From an uncultured Clostridia bacterium (GTDB taxonomy: Bacteria; Bacillota; Clostridia; Christensenellales; Borkfalkiaceae), in the NCBI GenBank assembly GCA_934249265.1, contig CAKQKQ010000054.1, forward strand, positions 1-13,182: a stretch of DNA of 13,182 nt, given 5' to 3'. Below are positions 8,717 through 13,182 of this stretch, one piece after another. Under the pieces are notes generated by a model. The model was not told the origin of the DNA and did not search any database. It worked only from the letters and a program-made list of their open reading frames with translations. Numbering within the stretch: position 1 is the first letter of the stretch; each line of letters starts with the position of its first letter. Made by a program: the position numbers and the translations under genes.

Positions 8717-9551
8717 ATCGAAAGTAAAATCGGCAATTGATTTATTAATTGCGTTCATCGTCGTGCCGGCGGCGATTTTTATCGGAGTAACGCTGTTTAA
8801 CGACAGAAAATATATGCTTATTTCGGTGTTTATCGCGATTTTGTCGTGTTTGCCGTTTTTCGTCGCGTTTGAAAAAGGCAGACATACGGGGCGCGAAATT
8901 GTGGTAATTGCCGTAATGTGCGCGATATCCGTTGTCGGGCGTATAATTTTCGCCCCTATACCGGGGTTTAAACCCGTTTCGGCGGTCGTGATTATCACGG
9001 GTATGGCATTAGGCGCGGAAGCGGGCTTTATTACGGGGTCGATGACCGCGCTTGCGTCAAACGTGTTTTTCGGACAAGGGCCGTGGACTCCTTTTCAAAT
9101 GTTTTCTTGGGGAATAATAGGTTTTCTTTCGGGTTTGATTTTTTTCGGAAGAAAGAAGAAGAGTATATTCGGTCTCATAGCGGCGGGCGTGTTGAGCGGT
9201 GTGTTGTTTTCGCTTATTATGGACGTGTGGACCACGGTTTCTATAAGCGGAGAATTTATAATGGGCGAGTATATTTTAAATATAACCGCGGCAATTCCCG
9301 TGACGATAGAATACGCCGTGTCAAACGTGATTTTTCTCATTGTTTTAAGCAAGCCGTTTAACGAAAAACTTGAAAGGATAAAACTTAAATACGGCATTTT
9401 TCAAAGCGAGTCAAGTCGGCAACTTGTTGCTACCGTAAGCGAAAATAGCGACGATAAAGATAATCAAAGCAATGGCGAGATAAAGAAGTGCGACGATAAA
9501 GATAATCAATGTGCCGTCATCGGACAAAACGACGAAACGAGCAACAAATAA
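8706..9551 (+). CDS. ECF transporter substrate-binding (S) component, probably corrinoid-type
   Basis: This 281-aa membrane protein is the substrate-specificity subunit. Six to seven hydrophobic segments lie within residues 10-232. Conserved family features include GREIVVIAVMCAISVVGRI (62-80), then GFKPVSAVVIITGMALG (87-103), and the loop GQGPWTPFQMFSWGIIGF (123-140). I associate this GPWTPxQM pattern with S components encoded beside DUF4430 proteins. Assignment to cobalamin or its precursors rests on that association and on the intrinsic-factor-like neighbours, not on any residue seen to bind ligand. ATG 8706 has AAGGTGGA 5 bases upstream and overlaps the ATPase gene by 11 bp; the longer frame from TTG 8661 would add a charged extension. 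Residues 244-281 form an odd hydrophilic cytoplasmic tail in which DDKDNQ occurs twice, encoded by a 20-bp direct repeat. This is the last gene of the operon. Confidence 0.9.
   Translation: MNGKSKVKSAIDLLIAFIVVPAAIFIGVTLFNDRKYMLISVFIAILSCLPFFVAFEKGRHTGREIVVIAVMCAISVVGRIIFAPIPGFKPVSAVVIITGMALGAEAGFITGSMTALASNVFFGQGPWTPFQMFSWGIIGFLSGLIFFGRKKKSIFGLIAAGVLSGVLFSLIMDVWTTVSISGEFIMGEYILNITAAIPVTIEYAVSNVIFLIVLSKPFNEKLERIKLKYGIFQSESSRQLVATVSENSDDKDNQSNGEIKKCDDKDNQCAVIGQNDETSNK
9448..9509 (+). repeat. 20-bp direct repeat in the S-component tail
   Basis: GCGACGATAAAGATAATCAA occurs exactly at 9448-9467 and again at 9490-9509. The period is 42 bases, a whole number of codons, so it duplicates the peptide DDKDNQ in frame. 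Confidence 0.9.
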
Positions 9552-9691
9552 CGGCAATGTAACAAACGCAAACGCCAAATAAAAATAATTATAAACTATA
9601 TAAATTGTTTCAAAATTATAGGTTTTAACATTGCATAAATTTGTTTTAGGCGTAACGTGTTTTGTAAACAAAAAATTGATGGGTAAACTGA

Positions 9692-9743
9692 AAAGCACCA
9701 CAAAAGTTGGATATAGATAAAAACTTTTGGAGGTGCTTTTTTT
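9692..9743 (+). terminator. Intrinsic terminator of the ECF operon
   Basis: The left arm AAAGCACCACAAAAGTT (9692-9708) pairs with the right arm AACTTTTGGAGGTGCTTT (9722-9739), giving 8+8 base pairs around one small mismatch. The loop is 13 bases and a run of seven T follows (9737-9743). The reverse strand also ends in four T, so weak termination in the other direction is possible. It lies 140 bases after the S-component stop. Confidence 0.85.
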
Positions 9744-9841
9744 ACGGTAAAAAGAGATAAGTATGTAAATGATGTTTTTAAAATATAGATTTTCGGTTTT
9801 TTATATCGGCGAATGCGGCAAATAGATTTTTTGACAAAGTA

Positions 9842-9870
9842 TTGATTTTCGATGGAAAATATGGTATTAT
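9842..9870 (+). promoter_or_regulatory. Candidate sigma-70 type promoter for the small-gene array
   Basis: TTGATT (9842-9847) and TATTAT (9865-9870) are separated by 17 bases, and TGG directly before the -10 makes an extended -10. A perfect TTGACA at 9831-9836 lies slightly upstream but only reaches a poor -10 (GAAAAT, 9855-9860). Transcription would start near 9877 and leave a leader of about 160 nt. Confidence 0.45.
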
Positions 9871-10022
9871 AGAATTGGTAAAAATTAGAAATCTGTCAAC
9901 TTTGGAGACTATGTTTGCTTGTTAATTTGTCAAATTTACTATAAAATTTCAATAAAACAGTGCTTTTTAAACGGTTGTGTAAAAAAAACAATTTTTATAA
10001 AATTATAAACGGGATAGTTTTT

Positions 10023-10030
10023 AAGGAGAG
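10023..10030 (+). promoter_or_regulatory. Ribosome binding site deciding the start of the first array gene
   Basis: AAGGAGAG lies 7 bases before ATG 10038. It rules out the in-frame GTG at 9960, which has no such site and would add a basic extension absent from the paralog at 11258. Confidence 0.85.
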
Positions 10031-10037
10031 AAATGTT

Positions 10038-10532
10038 ATGGTAATTGCCGATTTCAACATAGTGTGTTTAAATCAAAAGCACGAGGATATTTTTGATAAT
10101 GACGTCATAAAATGCGATTCCACAAATTTGAATAAAGGCAAGATATATACATATGTTGGGTGGGATTTTTTAAAGTGTTTAAAAGGATATTTATATGAAA
10201 TATATCCGAAAGCGCGCGATGACGCAAATTACGGATATGATCAAGAATTTTTTGATTTTAACCATATAGACAAAGAGTACGATGACAAAATCACTGCGTT
10301 GTGCGAAAAAAGAGGTCAACTTTTGTGCGTGAAAAAAAGTGAAGAAGACGTTATTAAAATAGTCGATTATTATTTGGATAAGTCGCCTGTCAATAGAATA
10401 TGTTTTATGGTTAGAATACAAGATAAAGAGGAAGAAGCGGTGTTGGGTACGATGAGCAGAAATGAGTTTGTTTCAAGGCTTAAAGATGGAGATTTAAGAT
10501 TTAACGTCGCATACATTGTGTCTTTAAATTGA
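10038..10532 (+). CDS. Hypothetical protein, first copy of a paralogous pair, immunity-like
   Basis: This small acidic cytoplasmic protein of 164 aa has no signal peptide or membrane segment. I do not recognise a named family. It is a clear paralog of the gene at 11258. Both begin MxxxDFNI(V/I)C, both have a GWD/KWD block followed by a GxxYE element (41-54 here), and both share the C-terminal pattern. Here that pattern is DYYLDKSPVNRICFMVR (110-126), then an xEF segment (143-144) and the end NVAYIV (156-161). The shared SPxxxIxxxxR block and the NVAYIV strand are probably the structural core. Start 10038 is set by AAGGAGAG and by the alignment with the paralog. Size, acidity, duplication and array context resemble immunity proteins of polymorphic toxins, but that is inference. 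Confidence that it is a gene is high; function is unknown. Confidence 0.88.
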   Translation: MVIADFNIVCLNQKHEDIFDNDVIKCDSTNLNKGKIYTYVGWDFLKCLKGYLYEIYPKARDDANYGYDQEFFDFNHIDKEYDDKITALCEKRGQLLCVKKSEEDVIKIVDYYLDKSPVNRICFMVRIQDKEEEAVLGTMSRNEFVSRLKDGDLRFNVAYIVSLN

Positions 10533-10586
10533 CTAAAACAAAATCATTAATAATTTATGCTTGAATAGTATTAAAAGGAGGAATTT

Positions 10587-11153
10587 ATGCTTTACAACAA
10601 CGGATACGTAATTAAAGATTTAATTGACAATGAAGATTTGTCATTAAGTAGCGATGTTTACAGAGGAATAGAAAATTATCATAGTTGGCCTTTAGAAACT
10701 CAAAAGGATAGCGTTTCTTTAGATTTGACGAAACAATTAGAAAAACATTTTGATGAAAATGATTATGTCGAAATTTTAAAGGACGTAAACTTGTTGAAAA
10801 AATACGTAAAACACTGTAAAGAATTAGGAATTGACGTCGTTATTTTTAAAATCATGACAGCCAACAATTCTTTAGTTACTAATGTAGATTTAAAAGAAAT
10901 CGAGGTGTTGGGGTATGATTGCATAGTCGGTGGTAGCGTGTCGTATTTGACAGAAGTATTTTGCGACGAACTCGAAAAATTTGAGTTATTTAACAAAACA
11001 AAAAAGAAAGTCAATTCAAACGGTTTATTAAATTCTTACGATGAAGCGGAAGTTTTTATAAAAGAAAGAGAAAAACTTATAGAACAAGGCTTAAATTTAG
11101 AAGCCTATTGGAAAGCCGTTCCCGCAAGGTTAAGTATAGTTACGCTTGATTAA
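10587..11153 (+). CDS. Hypothetical protein, second gene of the small-gene array
   Basis: This soluble protein of 188 aa has no signal peptide or membrane helix and belongs to no family I recognise. The start is well supported by AAGGAGG (10575-10581), 5 bases before ATG 10587. The N-terminal third is acidic (DNEDLSLSSDVY, 14-25). The middle has a strand-rich part (DVVIFKIMT, 83-91, and GYDCIVGGSVSYL, 108-120). The C-terminal third is helical and charged, with a possible short coiled coil, and ends in AYWKAVPARLSIVTLD. It is not similar to the neighbouring paralogous pair, which it separates. It lies 54 bases after the previous gene without an obvious terminator, so the two are probably transcribed together. 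An immunity or antitoxin-like role is only a guess from context. Confidence 0.87.
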   Translation: MLYNNGYVIKDLIDNEDLSLSSDVYRGIENYHSWPLETQKDSVSLDLTKQLEKHFDENDYVEILKDVNLLKKYVKHCKELGIDVVIFKIMTANNSLVTNVDLKEIEVLGYDCIVGGSVSYLTEVFCDELEKFELFNKTKKKVNSNGLLNSYDEAEVFIKEREKLIEQGLNLEAYWKAVPARLSIVTLD

Positions 11154-11245
11154 TGCGGAAACAAACCAAAATTTAACATGGCGAGTTTTTTCGCTTTGTC
11201 GCGCCAACATAACAAGATTTTATCGTAAAAAAAGAACGTTTGAGT

Positions 11246-11252
11246 AAGGGAG
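11246..11252 (+). promoter_or_regulatory. Ribosome binding site deciding the start of the third array gene
   Basis: AAGGGAG lies 5 bases before ATG 11258. The longer frame from TTG 11240 would start upstream of this site and add MSKGDR, which has no counterpart in the paralog at 10038. Confidence 0.75.
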
Positions 11253-11257
11253 ATAGA

Positions 11258-11737
11258 ATGAATTGGATTGATTTTAATATAATTTGCGTAGGGGAAAAAA
11301 GACCCAAAACGTTTAAAAACGATTATTTTTCCACGCAAATAATGAATCGTAATTGCAACAAATCGCAAAAATGTTATATTGAAAAGTGGGACATTTTAAA
11401 TAGAATTCAAGGCATATGGTATGAGTTTTGGAGCAAAGACGAAGAATATGACTTTTTGATTAATTCCGATTGGAAAATCGATGAGTCGTCGAAATGCGAC
11501 GAATCGCCGCTTGGGCATGGGTATAGACTTTACGTCGATTTTGGCGATTGCGGTATAATCGGCGAGTTATTAAAATTTTACGTTAATCAGTCGCCGATTA
11601 AACAAATAATTGTTTTGTTTAGGCATCAAGGGCATGAATGTGAGCGTTTTCACAATAGGTTATCCGTTGAAGAGTTTTTGTCTATGCTGGTAAATAAAGA
11701 TATATACGGAAATGTCGCATATATCGTAGGCGAGTGA
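11258..11737 (+). CDS. Hypothetical protein, second copy of the paralogous pair, immunity-like
   Basis: This soluble protein of 159 aa aligns end to end with the product of the gene at 10038. The alignment covers MNWIDFNIIC at the start, KWDILNRIQGIWYEF (44-57) in the first third, and LLKFYVNQSPIKQIIVLFRH (104-123), VEEFLSML (137-144) and GNVAYIVGE (151-159). The level is about a third of positions identical by eye, concentrated in those blocks. The middle (residues 60-100) differs almost completely and is rich in Asp, Ser and Cys, as expected of a variable recognition surface on a common fold. It is preceded by 104 bases without a gene, which hold only a weak GC-rich hairpin (TGGCG 11179-11183 with CGCCA 11202-11206) and no T-run. 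Function is unknown; array context suggests immunity to a toxin. Confidence 0.88.
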   Translation: MNWIDFNIICVGEKRPKTFKNDYFSTQIMNRNCNKSQKCYIEKWDILNRIQGIWYEFWSKDEEYDFLINSDWKIDESSKCDESPLGHGYRLYVDFGDCGIIGELLKFYVNQSPIKQIIVLFRHQGHECERFHNRLSVEEFLSMLVNKDIYGNVAYIVGE

Positions 11738-11805
11738 AAGTTTTATCGGACGTATGAAAGCAAATAGTTGCAGATAAAAAAATAGTCATATAAAGGGATT
11801 TAAGA

Positions 11806-12360
11806 GTGAAGAGAATTATGTATAAATTTGAATTTAATTTAACTTTAAATGAGGCATTGGAGTTGTTTTATGAATATGTAATATCCGAATGTGAAAACTA
11901 TTTCAACGTTCCTAACGTAGACATAACGTTTAAAATTTTTTGGGACGAAGAAAAACGCAATATGTTTATTGCCGTTTATAAAGATGGCGCAAAAGGATAT
12001 ATCGATGATCTTAATATTGACGATTTGCAATATACGGCAAATAAGTGCGAAAGCATAAAAATTGATGATTTTTTAACCGACGAAATAAATATTGTGAACA
12101 ATAAAATTTGTTTGATGAATAATGAAATCAGATATATAAAATTTTCAATGCAGACGTTGATTGAAGAAATAAGCAAAATGTTTTATAAAATGAGTAATAT
12201 GTTTTTCAATATAGAAAAACATTGCGCTAAAATCTCGTTTGATTCGCTTAATGGTAAATTTTATTATTTGGGGGAAACACCTAAATATAATAAAATATGG
12301 AAAAAAGAAAAGACTGAAATAATTGATATATCCGATAAAATGAAAGAGTATTATGTGTGA
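11806..12360 (+). CDS. Hypothetical protein, fourth gene of the small-gene array
   Basis: This is a 184-aa protein, very rich in Ile, Asn, Lys and Phe, encoded by strongly AT-rich DNA. I recognise no family. GTG 11806 is preferred because AAGGGA (11793-11798) lies 7 bases upstream; ATG 11818 is the alternative and would lack a site at a normal distance. The N-terminal half looks alpha/beta: a helix around ALELFYEYVISECENYF (17-33), then strands VDITFKIFW and NMFIAVY, then an acidic IDDLNIDDL stretch. The second half contains a helix rich in Met and Phe (MQTLIEEISKMFYKM, about 114-128) but no true membrane segment. Its stop overlaps the next gene by 8 bp, so the two are translationally coupled. 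Function is unknown. Confidence 0.85.
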   Translation: MKRIMYKFEFNLTLNEALELFYEYVISECENYFNVPNVDITFKIFWDEEKRNMFIAVYKDGAKGYIDDLNIDDLQYTANKCESIKIDDFLTDEINIVNNKICLMNNEIRYIKFSMQTLIEEISKMFYKMSNMFFNIEKHCAKISFDSLNGKFYYLGETPKYNKIWKKEKTEIIDISDKMKEYYV

Positions 12361-12631
12361 AATTATGGAAGAAATAGAAAAAATAAAAAAATTTACGAAT
12401 TGGCAAAACGTTAAAAAAGAATCTTCGGCTGAATATAAGTTTTATTTTGAAGTTTCTTTACATGAGGTAAAGCCGATAGACAATATTAAATATTTTTATT
12501 ATGATCCTATAGATGACTACGTCATTGCCGTGGCGGCAAATAAATTTTATATAGGTGTTTGGCATAAAGATAAAGAAATACATTGTTTCGGCGAAAGTAA
12601 TTCGTTAAAAGAAATATGCGAAAGTTTGTAA
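12353..12631 (+). CDS. Small hypothetical protein, fifth gene of the small-gene array
   Basis: This soluble protein of 92 aa has no recognised family. ATG 12353 overlaps the previous stop by 8 bp and has AAAGAG (12343-12348) 4 bases upstream; ATG 12365 is a weaker alternative. An initial charged helix (MEEIEKIKKF, 5-14) is followed by an alternating strand region (EYKFYFEVSL, IKYFYYD, DYVIAVAANKFYIGVWH) and a short final helix (SLKEICESL). It may be a single small beta sheet capped by helices. The stop codon lies inside the first copy of a 16-bp tandem duplication, so its 3' end has been a site of recent slippage or duplication. Coupling to the preceding gene suggests that the two products act together. 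Confidence 0.8.
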   Translation: MCEIMEEIEKIKKFTNWQNVKKESSAEYKFYFEVSLHEVKPIDNIKYFYYDPIDDYVIAVAANKFYIGVWHKDKEIHCFGESNSLKEICESL

Positions 12632-12653
12632 TTGCTTAAGTTTGTAATTGCTT
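12622..12653 (+). repeat. 16-bp perfect tandem duplication over the end of the fifth array gene
   Basis: AAGTTTGTAATTGCTT is present twice without a gap, at 12622-12637 and 12638-12653. The TAA stop (12629-12631) lies in the first copy, so the second copy is untranslated. Confidence 0.95.
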
Positions 12654-12718
12654 ATTTCGCACCGGATTTATGCTTATTAAAATGCAAATGATCGGGATAA
12701 ATCTATCAAGAGGGTACT

Positions 12719-13182
12719 ATGGAAAAGATAATTTTAAGGAAAAAGATATTTGAATTAGGACATATGCGGTCTCGATTTATTGAAATGCAAAAAGATAAGA
12801 CTTATAAGAGTAAAAATAAGTTTATAAAAGATTTCGGTTGGCAAAAAATAATGGCTGATTTATATGGAGAAGAGATAAATTCAAGCGAATTAGAAAATTC
12901 ATCTATTTATGAATCTTATGAAAGTATAAAAAATGACGCTATTGTTGAAAATGCAGATTTTGTTAAAATATATAAACTTAACGAGCAATTCGGTGTTTTT
13001 TTGGATAATAGCATATATTTGTTTCATTTGATATCGAAGGTAGAAATTTGTACCGATATCATACCGTGGTATTGCGCGGACGGGCAGTTATATCTCGGTG
13101 ATACGTGGTGGGAGCAAGACGACGAAATACTGAAAAGTCTGAAATCTTTATCTGTGGTAGAGTTTATTGAGCAGTATAAAGG
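12719..13182 (+). CDS. Hypothetical protein, sixth gene of the small-gene array, 3' partial
   Basis: An open frame from ATG 12719 runs to the right edge without a stop, giving 154 residues of an incomplete protein. AGAGGG (12710-12715) lies immediately upstream at a short distance. The N-terminus is basic and helical (residues 1-50, many Lys and Arg). The middle is acidic (INSSELENSSIYESYESI, 53-70). The visible end has a strand and turn region with aromatic residues (IIPWYCADGQLYLGDTWWEQDD, cut here at 114-135) followed by a helix (SVVEFIEQYK, 145-154). There is no signal peptide or membrane segment. I do not recognise the family. The Trp/Tyr-rich strands with an acidic surface are common in immunity-type proteins such as the SUKH superfamily, but I see no defining motif and do not assign it. 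Confidence 0.8.
   Translation, partial: MEKIILRKKIFELGHMRSRFIEMQKDKTYKSKNKFIKDFGWQKIMADLYGEEINSSELENSSIYESYESIKNDAIVENADFVKIYKLNEQFGVFLDNSIYLFHLISKVEICTDIIPWYCADGQLYLGDTWWEQDDEILKSLKSLSVVEFIEQYK

Larger units (their letters stand above)
9552..10037. other. Intergenic region between the ECF operon and the small-gene array
   Basis: This stretch of 486 bases holds no gene I can support. From left to right it contains about 140 AT-rich bases with nothing recognisable, an intrinsic terminator (9692-9743), a further AT-rich stretch, a candidate promoter (9842-9870) and a leader of about 160 bases before the first array gene. I looked for a riboswitch and found no conserved core I recognise, including the cobalamin one. 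Confidence 0.6.

Noticed and set aside
8462..8998. Reverse-strand open frame of 178 aa overlapping the ATPase end and the S-component start
   Set aside because: It lies antisense to two convincingly assigned genes, has no ribosome binding site pattern, and its product shows no coherent domain.
9411..9701. Reverse-strand open frame of 96 aa over the S-component tail and following gap
   Set aside because: It is hydrophobic only because the AT-rich and acidic plus-strand tail reads that way in antisense, and it ends inside the terminator stem without a start signal.
9692..9743. Inverted repeat read as the end of an insertion sequence
   Set aside because: The stem, short loop and seven-T run are a complete intrinsic terminator, and there is no transposase remnant or partner repeat nearby.
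9552..10037. Possible cobalamin riboswitch or other structured RNA in the gap
   Set aside because: No B12-box-like conserved core was found by eye. The gap is also downstream of the transporter operon, where such an element would not regulate it; the true operon leader is outside the window.
11179..11206. GC-rich hairpin TGGCG/CGCCA read as a terminator within the array
   Set aside because: It has only five base pairs, an 18-base loop and no T-run after the stem.
1..13182. CRISPR arrays, tRNA or rRNA genes, integrase or attachment sites
   Set aside because: No regularly spaced repeats, tRNA-like cloverleaf, rRNA sequence or recombinase was seen on either strand by eye.

Overview
The window looks like a piece of a low-to-moderate GC genome of the Bacillota, most likely an uncultured Clostridia-type gut or animal-associated bacterium. 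The support is a Gram-positive style surface apparatus (a lipoprotein, proteins with single membrane anchors, BspA-like leucine-rich repeats, DUF4430 domains), an ECF-type vitamin transporter, and purine-rich ribosome binding sites. No taxonomic marker such as an rRNA or ribosomal protein gene is present, so this is inference. No RNA gene, CRISPR array, transposase or integrase was found.

Region 1 (1-9551) is one tightly packed plus-strand operon of seven genes. The first is cut by the left edge. Neighbouring genes overlap or abut throughout: 20 bp, 1 bp between stop and start, a 1-bp TAATG overlap twice, 28 bp and 11 bp. In order they encode: a surface protein with BspA-like leucine-rich repeats and Ig-like modules; a lipoprotein with Ig-like modules and a DUF4430 domain; a secreted, C-terminally anchored alpha/alpha-barrel protein of the prenyltransferase/intrinsic-factor type; a small membrane-anchored DUF4430 protein; an ECF transmembrane (T) component; a fused double ATPase; and an ECF substrate-binding (S) component. 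Animal intrinsic factor and transcobalamin consist of an alpha/alpha barrel joined to a DUF4430-like beta domain. Here the two halves are separate, separately anchored surface proteins next to a complete ECF importer. The most economical reading is an extracellular capture-and-import system for cobalamin or another corrinoid. The substrate is inferred, not shown.

Region 2 (9552-10037) is a 486-base gap with a strong intrinsic terminator for the operon, followed by a candidate promoter and a leader of about 160 nt.

Region 3 (10038-13182) is an array of six small plus-strand genes (92-188 aa; the last is cut by the right edge). I cannot assign any of them to a named family. It is visibly more AT-rich than the operon: two 60-base lines counted gave 25% and 28% GC, against 47% and 52% for two operon lines. 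The first and third genes are diverged paralogs. Strings of small, acidic, unrelated or paralogous orphan genes, each with its own ribosome binding site, resemble the immunity-gene arrays of polymorphic toxin systems, but no toxin lies within the window.
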